A stretch of 64,000 bases of DNA. Source: JAGPUQ01 sp036961295. Lineage in GTDB: Bacteria > Pseudomonadota > Gammaproteobacteria > Pseudomonadales > Porticoccaceae. Numbering within the stretch: the first letter of the stretch is position 1; each line of letters opens with the position of its first letter. The stretch spans positions 1,674,001 through 1,738,000 of the forward strand of contig JBALVX010000001.1 in the NCBI GenBank assembly GCA_036961295.1, read 5' to 3'. This document shows, piece after piece, positions 43,702-51,262 of the stretch. Under the pieces are notes generated by a model that was given only the letters and a program-made list of their open reading frames with translations, was not told the DNA's origin and searched no databases. A program made the translations under genes and the position numbers.

Positions 43702-44964
43702 TTAGTTAGGCACCCGGCGAATATTTGCGCCGAGTTGCTGGAGTTTTTCTTCAATACATTCGTAACCGCGATCAATGTGATAGATGCGATCGACAACCGT
43801 CTCGCCCTCTGCAACCATACCTGCAATCACCAAACTAGCCGAGGCGCGCAAGTCTGAGGCCATCACCGGCGCGCCCTTTAGGCTTTCAACACCGGTAACA
43901 ACAGCGGTATTCCCCTCCAGGACTATCTGCGCACCCATGCGATTGAGCTCGTGAGTTTGGATTAAACGGTTTTCGAAAATCGTTTCGGTAACTATGCCAA
44001 CCCCCGTCGCCACCGCATTCATTGCCGTCAGCTGCGCCTGCATATCAGTGGGAAAAGCCGGAAAAGGCGCCGTGCGCAAATTCACCGCCTTAGGTCGCTG
44101 GCCGTGCATATCGAGCTCAATCCAATCATCGCCGATGTTAATGTCAGCGCCGGCTTCTTCAAGTTTTAGCAATACCGCTTCCAGCAATTGCGGGTCGGTA
44201 TCCTTAAGCAGAACCTTGCCGCGAGTCGCCGCCGCCGCCGCCAAATAGGTCCCGGTTTCTATACGGTCGGGCATAATGCGGTATTCACCGCCATGTAGGC
44301 GCTCGACTCCGTTGATAACGATGGTATCGGAACCCGCACCCTGAACATCTCCTCCCAGCGCATTAATACAGTTGGCCAGGTCGACCACCTCGGGTTCCCG
44401 TGCAGCATTTTCGATAATGGTTTGACCCTCGGCCAAACAAGCGGCCATCATCAAATTCTCAGTGCCACCCACGGTCACCGTATCCATCAAAATATGGGTG
44501 CCTTTAAGCCGGCCATCAACCGTGGCGTGGATGTACCCATCCACTACCTCAGTGGTGGCGCCCAACATTTCCATACCCCGAAGGTGTAAATCCACCGGGC
44601 GACTGCCAATGGCACAACCACCGGGAAATGACACCCAGGCTTCACCGTAACGCGCCAGTAGCGGCCCCAACACTAAAATAGAAGCGCGCATGGTTTTCAC
44701 CAGGTCGTAAGGCGCCCTGCGGCTATGCAATGTACTACTATCCACTTCCACACTCATGCGCTCGTCCACCACCACGCTGACACCCATGCAGCCCAATAGC
44801 TCAATCATGGTAGTGATATCGTGAAGGTGAGGAATATTCGATATCGTCACCGGCTCGCTAGCCAATAAGGTGCAGGCCAAAATCGGTAAGGCGGAGTTTT
44901 TAGCGCCGGAAATACGAATCTGCCCGTTTAAGGGCTTACCGCCGACAATTAACAATTTATCCAT
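43702..44964 (-). CDS. murA: UDP-N-acetylglucosamine 1-carboxyvinyltransferase
   Basis: First committed step of peptidoglycan synthesis; adds enolpyruvate to UDP-GlcNAc. It has 420 residues in two inside-out alpha/beta domains. KPLNGQIRISGAKNSALPIL opens the protein (Lys/Asn active site), and the fosfomycin-binding Cys is in PGGCAIGSRPVDLHL (about 114-128), so sensitivity is expected. RGYECIEEKLQQLGANI closes it. It sits downstream of ibaG and upstream of hisG. Confidence 0.97.
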   Translation of the reverse strand: MDKLLIVGGKPLNGQIRISGAKNSALPILACTLLASEPVTISNIPHLHDITTMIELLGCMGVSVVVDERMSVEVDSSTLHSRRAPYDLVKTMRASILVLGPLLARYGEAWVSFPGGCAIGSRPVDLHLRGMEMLGATTEVVDGYIHATVDGRLKGTHILMDTVTVGGTENLMMAACLAEGQTIIENAAREPEVVDLANCINALGGDVQGAGSDTIVINGVERLHGGEYRIMPDRIETGTYLAAAAATRGKVLLKDTDPQLLEAVLLKLEEAGADINIGDDWIELDMHGQRPKAVNLRTAPFPAFPTDMQAQLTAMNAVATGVGIVTETIFENRLIQTHELNRMGAQIVLEGNTAVVTGVESLKGAPVMASDLRASASLVIAGMVAEGETVVDRIYHIDRGYECIEEKLQQLGANIRRVPN

Positions 44965-45061
44965 GAAAAGGCCTGAGCTACATGTGGCGCAAATTTAAGC
45001 GCGCGAGAAACATAAAAAAACCAACACGAGAGTCGTATCGGCAATGATTAATCGTTACTGG

Positions 45062-45298
45062 TTAAAGCGCCTGCCACTCCGCCGGGGTATAAGCTTTGAT
45101 ATTGACGGCATGAATGGCACCAGAGGCTATCAGATCGTTGAGTACCCCGTAGACTTTTTGTTGTCTCTGCACCGCGCGCAGACCCTCAAAAACACTGCCA
45201 GCAAGCGTTACGCTGACGTGGTTACCTTCTACCACCGCTTGCACGTCATCGACATCCAGTGCCGTTTGCAAACGGTTAATGATCAGCTCAGCATCCAT
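45062..45298 (-). CDS. ibaG: BolA-family protein IbaG
   Basis: A 78-residue BolA-like protein, thought to work with monothiol glutaredoxin in iron-sulfur or acid-stress physiology. The start at 45298 gives MDAELIINRL; the three extra codons of the longer GTG form are unlikely. The invariant His/Cys region and helix-turn-helix-like fold appear in VEGNHVSVTLAGSVFEGLRAVQRQQKVYGVL. It lies between murA and mlaC. A 15-bp repeat array begins exactly at its start codon. Confidence 0.93.
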   Translation of the reverse strand: MDAELIINRLQTALDVDDVQAVVEGNHVSVTLAGSVFEGLRAVQRQQKVYGVLNDLIASGAIHAVNIKAYTPAEWQAL

Positions 45299-45370
45299 CT
45301 TGAGCACCCAGCTTTTGAGTATTCAGTTTACAGGTATTCGGCTTATAGAACGCCCAACACTTTGGGTACT
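45296..45370. repeat. Tandem repeat, about 5 x 15 bp, between ibaG and mlaC
   Basis: CATCTTGAGCACCCA (holding the ibaG start), GCTTTTGAGTATTCA, GTTTACAGGTATTCG, GCTTATAGAACGCCC and AACACTTTGGGTACT. The later units are strongly diverged. The array takes the place where mlaB normally lies. Confidence 0.65.
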
Positions 45371-45403
45371 GAGTTACCTCTATCGGCGTACTTAAAGTCA
45401 TAT

Positions 45404-46267
45404 TTAAATCTCGCTCTCATCCCAATTGGCAATCACCTGATCGATGTCGCCAGCATTCTGTTGTGCAGCCTGCACAAATTGATTGCGGAAGGTTTTGCCG
45501 AGATTAATGCCGTTAATCACCACGTTAACCACTTTCCACTCGCCTTCCCGGTTGAGGCCCATGCTGTATTCCAGCGGATAGCGTCCTTCGGCGTTGCGAA
45601 TTTCCTGAACAACGGTGGCTTTGCGCTTCTCCCCAGGGGATTCGATCGGGGATACCAACACAATTTCTTCATCGCCATAGTTTAATAACCCGCGACCGTA
45701 GGTTTCCACCAAACCGGCTTTAAAAATTCGTGCGAACTGCTGTTTTTGCACCTCAGTAGCCGTTTTGCGGTAGGGGCCCATGACATTAAAGGCGATCCAG
45801 TCAAAATCAATGGCTTTCATCATTGCCGCATCAACCTCACCGACAAACTGCTTAAAGCGCTCGTCTTCAGCAACCTTCGCGCTGGTCTCAGCGGCTAACA
45901 CCTCACCTTCTGATTCGCGATACTCAGCAATAAGCGTCACCACTTCATTGGTGATACTCTCGATCACCATATGAGGGAACGGCGGAACCCCTGACGTCGC
46001 CTCAACCGCCATACCCGCAGAGCTGTTTTCAGCAGCAACACCTTCAACCGCGACGCTTGCAGCCAGAAGACTGTCATCCGCAAGACTTTCATTCGCAAAA
46101 GAAGGCACCGACATCGCCAACAATAAGGCACTCAAGGTCAAAGCCCTGACGCCGCGCCGTACATTGCCCTGACTGCCGATTTGATTCCACCAGACCCTAT
46201 CGGTCTTTGGTGTTTGTCCACCAATCACCGACTTAACCACTATTGAAGTGAGTGTTTGCTTTGCCAT
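45404..46267 (-). CDS. mlaC: MlaC-like periplasmic phospholipid-binding protein
   Basis: Ferries phospholipid between MlaA at the outer membrane and the MlaFEDB complex. It has 287 residues. The MlaC domain runs from about 95 to 280 (FDWIAFNVMGPYRKTATEVQKQQFARIFK, YGDEEIVLVSP, WKVVNVVINGINLGKTFRNQF). The hydrophobic core of the export signal is at about 43-57 and is preceded by an unusually long polar N-terminus; the ATG at 46267 has AGGAAG 7 bp upstream, so this start is real or a later one is missed. mlaF, mlaE, mlaD and mlaB, its usual operon partners, are absent on both sides. Confidence 0.9.
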   Translation of the reverse strand: MAKQTLTSIVVKSVIGGQTPKTDRVWWNQIGSQGNVRRGVRALTLSALLLAMSVPSFANESLADDSLLAASVAVEGVAAENSSAGMAVEATSGVPPFPHMVIESITNEVVTLIAEYRESEGEVLAAETSAKVAEDERFKQFVGEVDAAMMKAIDFDWIAFNVMGPYRKTATEVQKQQFARIFKAGLVETYGRGLLNYGDEEIVLVSPIESPGEKRKATVVQEIRNAEGRYPLEYSMGLNREGEWKVVNVVINGINLGKTFRNQFVQAAQQNAGDIDQVIANWDESEI

Positions 46268-46497
46268 AAAACGACTTCCTATTACTGCTGTTTGAGTACT
46301 AAATTAGACACAAATAGGCACTGCAAGTGCCCGTCTTCCCTAGATAAATCTCTCCATCACCACTACCTGAGCGGTGACTTTAAAGGCCGCACACTATACC
46401 ATTGCCATCCGCTTATTTCGAATATTGGCGCTTACTTCACAAGATCGAGCTTAACGCCACATCCGCCGGGCCGAAGCACTCAACACAAGAGCACTAA

Positions 46498-47472
46498 ATG
46501 ACCGCATTACTCGTCCCTCTACTGTATATCCTGCTCGGTCTCGCGGGACTTATCTGGTCTGCCGATCGCTTTGTCACCGGCAGTGCTGGCCTGGCTCGCA
46601 ACCTCGGCATTTCGCCGCTGATGATCGGGTTAACCATTGTCGCCCTTGGCACCTCGGCCCCGGAAATCATTGTATCCATCAACGCGGTATTGCAAGACTC
46701 CGCCAATATCGCGGTGGGCAACGCGCTCGGCTCCAATCTGGCCAATATCGGCCTGGTGTTGGGCGTGACTGCGCTAGTCGCACCGCTTCCTGCACAGCGT
46801 CACCTGATCTGGCAGGAAGGCCCGGCATTACTGCTTGTTACACTTGCAGCTGGGCTATGCCTGAGCAACGGCTTGCTCGGACGCAGCGAGAGCCTGTTAC
46901 TGCTAATGATGATCGTGCCCGTTATGTTCGCCGCTATTTATTACAAAAAAAGCCACCCCGATCCAGAAATCGTCGCCGAAGGCGAGCAAGCCCCGGAGCT
47001 GTCCAATACTGCTGCGATACTGTGGTTTGTACTCGGTCTGGTAGTGATGTTAATCAGCGCGCGATTACTAGTATCCGGAGCCAAAACCGTGGCACTGGAG
47101 TTTGGTATCAGCGAACTGGTTATTGGCTTAACCGTAGTAGCAATTGGCACCAGCCTGCCCGAACTAGCGGCTTCTCTGACCAGTGCGCTAAAAGGCCACC
47201 ACGATATCGCCCTTGGCAATATCTTCGGTTCCAACATGTTCAACCTACTAGCGGTGATGCCCATTGCCGGTATTGCCACACCACTAAACGTTGGCATGGA
47301 CGTGTTTTACCGAGACTATGCCGCCGTGGCCATCCTCACCGTGGTCTTAATATCTATAATTGCCTATGGTTTACGCGGAAAAAGACAGCAGGCCGTACTG
47401 TCCAGACGCGTCGGCGGTTTTCTCCTGGGGCTCTACATTCTTTACTATCTGATTCTGTTGCCAACAAGCTGA
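46498..47472 (+). CDS. yrbG: Calcium/sodium antiporter YrbG family
   Basis: An inner-membrane cation exchanger with ten helices in two inverted repeats of the CaCA family. It has 324 residues. Alpha-repeat one has ALGTSAPEIIVS and GNALGSNLANIGLVLG (about 43-90). Repeat two has AIGTSLPELAASL and GNIFGSNMFNLLAV (about 217-262). Acidic residues for ion binding are kept in both. It is divergent from mlaC and starts the KDO/Lpt block as in E. coli, where mlaF would be its divergent neighbour. Confidence 0.94.
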   Translation: MTALLVPLLYILLGLAGLIWSADRFVTGSAGLARNLGISPLMIGLTIVALGTSAPEIIVSINAVLQDSANIAVGNALGSNLANIGLVLGVTALVAPLPAQRHLIWQEGPALLLVTLAAGLCLSNGLLGRSESLLLLMMIVPVMFAAIYYKKSHPDPEIVAEGEQAPELSNTAAILWFVLGLVVMLISARLLVSGAKTVALEFGISELVIGLTVVAIGTSLPELAASLTSALKGHHDIALGNIFGSNMFNLLAVMPIAGIATPLNVGMDVFYRDYAAVAILTVVLISIIAYGLRGKRQQAVLSRRVGGFLLGLYILYYLILLPTS

Positions 47473-47515
47473 CCCAGGGTCAACGTATCGTTATACTAAG
47501 CGCGTCTTTTAATAC

Positions 47516-47566
47516 ACGGTCGACTTTAATAAACGGTCGATTTTAACAAACGACCGACTTTGAAAC
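47516..47566. repeat. Tandem repeat, 3 x 17 bp, between yrbG and kdsD
   Basis: ACGGTCGACTTTAATAA, ACGGTCGATTTTAACAA, ACGACCGACTTTGAAAC, with a partial fourth copy (CAACCGCCGACTTTG) running to 47581 and a possible decayed copy before. Confidence 0.9.
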
Positions 47567-47634
47567 CAACCGCCGACTTTGCTCTCGTTATTTATTGGAC
47601 GCCTTACACATGACAATAATGGAAACCCCAAACC

Positions 47635-48633
47635 TTGACTGACCCCACTCTGATCAACAGGGATTCCGCCGGGAGCGACCTGATCACCCCCGCCGTGCGC
47701 ACCATCGAAATGGAAATTGCCGCCGTGCAGGCGCTGTTGCCACGCATTGGTGCCGACTTTGTGCGCGCCTGCGAATTAATTTTAGCCTGCACTGGCCGCA
47801 CCATCGTGATTGGCATGGGCAAGTCCGGGCACATCGCCAACAAAATCGCCGCCACCCTGGCGAGCACTGGAACCCCAGCATTTTTTGTTCATCCCGGCGA
47901 AGCCAGTCACGGCGATATGGGCATGATCACCCGTGCAGATGTGGTGATCGCCATTTCGAACTCCGGTGAAACCGCAGAAATTATCACTTTGATCCCCCTG
48001 CTAAAACGCCTCGACGTGCCCTTGATCGCCATGACCGGCGCGGTGGAATCCGCACTGGCTCGCGCCTCCGATACCCACCTCGATATAAGCGTGGCCAGCG
48101 AAGCCTGCCCCCTCGGCCTGGCGCCGACCAGCAGTACTACAGCGGCGCTGGTGATGGGCGACGCCCTTGCCGTCGCTCTGCTGGAAACCCGCGGCTTTAG
48201 CGCAGAAGATTTTGCGTTTTCCCACCCCGGCGGCAAGCTGGGTCGCAAGCTGCTTTTGAAAGTCGGCGACGTGATGCACGCTGGCAAGGAAACGCCGCAG
48301 GTAGCACCCGACACACTGCTGCGCAATGCTCTGCTCGAAATGACGGCAAAAGGCCTGGGTATGACCACCGTGGTCGATGCCGGGGGCCAGTTACTGGGCG
48401 TATTTACCGATGGCGATTTGCGCCGCGCCATCGACCAACAGATCGACATCAACACGGCCACGGTGGGCGAAGTTATGACCCCCAACTGCCTGACAATCCA
48501 CCCCAACATGCTGGCGGCGGAAGCGCTGGGTATTATGGAAACCAACACCGTCACCGCGCTGGTGGTCGAGGACGACCAGCAGGCAAGAGGCGTGATTCAT
48601 ATGCACGACCTGTTAAAGGCCGGCGTAGCATGA
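47635..48633 (+). CDS. kdsD: D-arabinose 5-phosphate isomerase KdsD
   Basis: Makes arabinose-5-phosphate for KDO synthesis. It has an SIS domain (TIVIGMGKSGHIANKIAATLASTGTP, about 55-80; HPGEASHGDMGMI; ISNSGETAEI) followed by two CBS domains (about 210-330). The start is uncertain. The frame opens at a TTG (47635), giving 332 residues of normal length, but an ATG at 47610 starts a ten-codon frame (MTIMETPNLD) that stops at 47642 just past the TTG. Either a TTG start with coupling or a frame slip near the 5' end is possible. It overlaps kdsC by 4 bp. Confidence 0.93.
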   Translation: MTDPTLINRDSAGSDLITPAVRTIEMEIAAVQALLPRIGADFVRACELILACTGRTIVIGMGKSGHIANKIAATLASTGTPAFFVHPGEASHGDMGMITRADVVIAISNSGETAEIITLIPLLKRLDVPLIAMTGAVESALARASDTHLDISVASEACPLGLAPTSSTTAALVMGDALAVALLETRGFSAEDFAFSHPGGKLGRKLLLKVGDVMHAGKETPQVAPDTLLRNALLEMTAKGLGMTTVVDAGGQLLGVFTDGDLRRAIDQQIDINTATVGEVMTPNCLTIHPNMLAAEALGIMETNTVTALVVEDDQQARGVIHMHDLLKAGVA

Positions 48634-49193
48634 CCATTCCATCCAAACCCGCTAAATCCGCAAGCCCGCACATTCTGTCGGCGGCACAAAACATAAAAGC
48701 CGTGATTCTGGATGTTGACGGCGTACTCACCGACGGCAAACTCTACTACGGCAACCAGGGCGAAGAACTCAAGACTTTTAATACCCAGGACGGCCTCGGC
48801 ATCAAACTCCTGCAACGCGCGGGTATCAAAGTCGGCATTATCACCGCGCGCAGCTCTCAACTGGTCAGTCGTCGCGCCGCAGAGCTGAGCCTCGATTACC
48901 TGATTCAGGGCCGCGAAGACAAACTCAGCGCACTTGAGGAATTACGGGCCGACCACTCCCTGCCCTTCACCCTGGCCGAAATCGCCTATATGGGCGATGA
49001 TCTTCCCGACCTGCCGGTGATTCGTCAGGTCGGTCTCGGCATGACCATCGCCAACGCTAGCACGACGGTGGCCCAGTACGCTGACTGGCAGTCAATCTTT
49101 CCCGGTGGGGCCGGAGCGGTACGCGAGGCGGCTGAGATGATCCTTGGTGCCCAGGACAAACTCGACACCGTGTTAGCCGAATATTTAACATGA
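48630..49193 (+). CDS. kdsC: KDO 8-phosphate phosphatase KdsC (HAD family)
   Basis: Dephosphorylates KDO-8-phosphate. It has 187 residues. HAD motif I is LDVDGVLTDGKLYY (about 26-39), motif II IITARSS (about 70), motif III and IV YMGDDLPDLPVI (about 119-130). No cap domain, so it forms the tetrameric C0 type. The ATG overlaps the kdsD stop, and lptC follows after 9 bp. Confidence 0.95.
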   Translation: MTIPSKPAKSASPHILSAAQNIKAVILDVDGVLTDGKLYYGNQGEELKTFNTQDGLGIKLLQRAGIKVGIITARSSQLVSRRAAELSLDYLIQGREDKLSALEELRADHSLPFTLAEIAYMGDDLPDLPVIRQVGLGMTIANASTTVAQYADWQSIFPGGAGAVREAAEMILGAQDKLDTVLAEYLT

Positions 49194-49202
49194 AGACCTC
49201 TT

Positions 49203-49781
49203 ATGAGATCTAGCATGAAAAATATCGTATTACTCGCGCTTGCCGCCGTGGCACTGCTCGCCTTCCTGACCTTCTGGGAATCTCCACCCAAACTATTTAT
49301 TCGCGACGCCAGGATACTGATCCCCGAATCACCGAAAGCCGACAGCTATATGCGCGCCACCTTCACGCGCAAGTTTGATGACGCCGGCATCCTGTCTTAT
49401 ACCCTGGACTCAAGCAGTGGTGAGTACTTCAAAACCGGCGACCGACTCGAACTTCAGCAACCACAGCTGCTGGCGCTGAGCGACGCAGAAAACATCCAGC
49501 CCTGGCATCTGAACGCCAACAGCGGCATCATCTTTAACACTAAAAGCCGCGTGGTTATGAGCGGAAAAGTTCACGCCTGGCAACAAGTCCCCGCCGGTAA
49601 AAATCAGTTGCGCACACCAAAATTAATATTTTTTCCCGACACCAACACCGCCGAAACCCAAAGCCGTGTGGCTCTGACATCCCCCACCGGCACCACCACC
49701 GCTATGGGTTTAAAAGCAAATCTCCAACAGCAGACCTATGAATTACTCTCGCAGGTAAAAAGTGTCCATAAACCTCAGTAA
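49203..49781 (+). CDS. lptC: LPS export protein LptC
   Basis: Single-pass inner-membrane protein that receives LPS from LptB2FG and passes it to LptA. It has 192 residues: an N-terminal membrane helix (about 6-23), then a periplasmic beta-jellyroll (YMRATFTRKFDDAGILSYTL, LNANSGIIFNTKSRVVMSGKVHAW). A second Met codon at 49215 could be the true start. In the kdsC-lptC-lptA-lptB series. Confidence 0.9.
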   Translation: MRSSMKNIVLLALAAVALLAFLTFWESPPKLFIRDARILIPESPKADSYMRATFTRKFDDAGILSYTLDSSSGEYFKTGDRLELQQPQLLALSDAENIQPWHLNANSGIIFNTKSRVVMSGKVHAWQQVPAGKNQLRTPKLIFFPDTNTAETQSRVALTSPTGTTTAMGLKANLQQQTYELLSQVKSVHKPQ

Positions 49782-49786
49782 CTATC

Positions 49787-49826
49787 TATGAAAGCTGTCC
49801 GCAAGTTATGAAAACTGTCCGCCAAC
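49787..49826 (+). repeat. 20-bp duplication of the lptA start region
   Basis: TATGAAAGCTGTCCGCAAGT (49787-49806) and TATGAAAACTGTCCGCCAAC (49807-49826). The second copy holds the lptA start codon; the first holds a decoy ATG. Confidence 0.92.
49788..49811 (+). other. Seven-codon mini-ORF overlapping the lptA start
   Basis: The decoy ATG reads MKAVRKL then TGA, whose bases overlap the lptA ATG (ATGA). It mirrors the lptA start MKTVRQL and arose with the 20-bp duplication. It may couple translation; whether it is translated is unknown. Confidence 0.6.
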
Positions 49827-50308
49827 TACTGGTGTGTATACTCCTAAGCTTGCTTAGCACCCCGCTGTGGGCGCTGCCAAGTGATCGCACACAGGCTATA
49901 CACATCGAATCCGACAGCGCTACGCGCAACGATAAAACCGGCATTACTATTTATACCGGTTCGGTAAAAATAAAACAGGGCTCCCTAAATATTACCGCAG
50001 ATAAAGTCACGGTTTACACTGAGGCCAAAGTGGTCAGCAAAATTGTCTGTCTTGGCAAACCTGCAGTCTACCAACAACAACCCAAAGCAGAAGATGAAAT
50101 AATGATCGCGCGCGCCAATACCATTGAATATCAACTCACGAAAGAAATCATGGTGCTAACTGGAGATGCCAGCGTTGACCAGGCCGGCTCAAAACTAAAA
50201 GGACCGGTAATCAATTACGATATCAAGGCCGGACAGATGCAGGCCGGTGGCGAGGGTCGCGTGCAGATGGTGATTCCGCCTAGCCAGCAAGCTGAGTCCA
50301 CTCGCTAG
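49808..50308 (+). CDS. lptA: LPS transport periplasmic bridge protein LptA
   Basis: Forms the periplasmic filament carrying LPS to LptDE. It has 166 residues: signal peptide (hydrophobic core about 6-18, ending STPLWA), then the OstA-type beta-jellyroll with IHIESDSATRNDKTGITIYTG and YQLTKEIMVLTGDASVDQAG. A short disordered tail follows. The start lies in a 20-bp duplication with a mini-ORF in front. lptB follows after one base. Confidence 0.92.
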   Translation: MKTVRQLLVCILLSLLSTPLWALPSDRTQAIHIESDSATRNDKTGITIYTGSVKIKQGSLNITADKVTVYTEAKVVSKIVCLGKPAVYQQQPKAEDEIMIARANTIEYQLTKEIMVLTGDASVDQAGSKLKGPVINYDIKAGQMQAGGEGRVQMVIPPSQQAESTR

Positions 50309-50309
50309 G

Positions 50310-51035
50310 ATGGCGCGCCTAAAAGCGGAACACCTGGCCAAATCCTATCGCAAGCGAATGGTCGTGGGCGATGTTTCCCTCAGCGTCGATAGCGGCCAAA
50401 TTGTCGGCCTGCTCGGCCCCAACGGAGCCGGTAAAACCACCTGTTTCTATATGATAGTCGGCTTAGTGAAACACAGCACGGGCCAGGTTTTTATCGACGA
50501 CGACGACATTACCACCCTGCCCATGCACGGCCGCGCGCGTCGGGGCATCGGCTACTTACCTCAGGAAGCTTCGGTATTTCGCAAGCTTAGCGTCGCGCAA
50601 AATTTGCTGGCCGTGCTCGAAACTCGAAAAGAACTCAGCCGCCAGGACCGACATGAAAAGCTGGAATCCTTACTGCAAGAATTTCACATTACCCACATCC
50701 GCGACAACCAGGGTATGAGCCTCTCCGGCGGTGAACGGCGACGAGTAGAAATCGCCCGCGCATTAGCCATGGAACCGGAATTCATCCTCTTGGACGAACC
50801 CTTTGCCGGCGTCGATCCGATCTCGGTCAACGACATTAAAAGTATTATTACCCACCTGCGCGATAAGGGAATCGGTATTTTGATCACCGACCACAACGTG
50901 CGCGAAACTCTCGACATTTGCGAACACGCCTACATCATGGACAGCGGATTGGTAATTGCGGAGGGGAGCCCCGGGGAAATTCTCGACAACCCCATCGTGC
51001 GCAAAGTCTATCTGGGCGAACACTTTGCTATGTAG
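50310..51035 (+). CDS. lptB: LPS export ATP-binding protein LptB
   Basis: ATPase of the LptB2FG extractor. It has 241 residues: Walker A GPNGAGKTT (about 35-43), GYLPQEASVFRKLSVAQNL (Q-loop, about 79), signature LSGGERRRVEIARAL (about 138), Walker B FILLDEPFAGVDP (about 155) and switch His in ITDHNVRETL. The PISVNDIK segment is diagnostic of LptB. Its stop lies at the head of a run of 13-bp repeats. Confidence 0.96.
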   Translation: MARLKAEHLAKSYRKRMVVGDVSLSVDSGQIVGLLGPNGAGKTTCFYMIVGLVKHSTGQVFIDDDDITTLPMHGRARRGIGYLPQEASVFRKLSVAQNLLAVLETRKELSRQDRHEKLESLLQEFHITHIRDNQGMSLSGGERRRVEIARALAMEPEFILLDEPFAGVDPISVNDIKSIITHLRDKGIGILITDHNVRETLDICEHAYIMDSGLVIAEGSPGEILDNPIVRKVYLGEHFAM

Positions 51036-51087
51036 CCGCGTGCGGTCCTAGCGCGTAATCCTTGCGTGTAGTTCTGGCGTGCAATAG
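51033..51087. repeat. Tandem repeat, about 4 x 13-16 bp, starting at the lptB stop
   Basis: TAGCCGCGTGCGGTCC (with the stop TAG), TAGCGCGTAATCC, TTGCGTGTAGTTC and TGGCGTGCAATAG share a GCGTG/GCGTA core at fixed spacing. Confidence 0.65.
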
Positions 51088-51169
51088 TACTGTGCAGCCA
51101 TAACATAGAGTTTCAGCAACCTGGCCAAACCGACCCAACCCTCACTATATTTACCGTGCAATTCGATGT

Positions 51170-51185
51170 CGGCACAGTTATTGCT
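51170..51185 (+). promoter_or_regulatory. Candidate sigma-54 promoter upstream of rpoN
   Basis: CGGCACA-GTTA-TTGCT fits the -24/-12 pattern TGGCACG-N4-TTGCT with both the GG and GC invariant pairs at correct spacing. It lies 78 bp before the rpoN start, suggesting rpoN could be read by its own sigma factor. Not tested. Confidence 0.45.
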
Positions 51186-51262
51186 TGATTATTTGCGCCC
51201 CGTCCTTGTTGAGGCTAAACTGAGCCCTGATACATCTCTATTCAGGAAGCTATTGTAGGACG

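Noticed and set aside
45044..45685. 213-codon plus-strand frame over ibaG and mlaC
   Set aside because: Antisense to two recognisable genes; it crosses their repeat-filled spacer only by chance openness.
46857..47546. 229-codon alternative plus-strand frame in yrbG
   Set aside because: Arg-rich, no start context; the antiporter frame has clear membrane helices and motifs.
47907..48554. 215-codon minus-strand frame over kdsD
   Set aside because: Antisense shadow of the CBS/SIS coding region.
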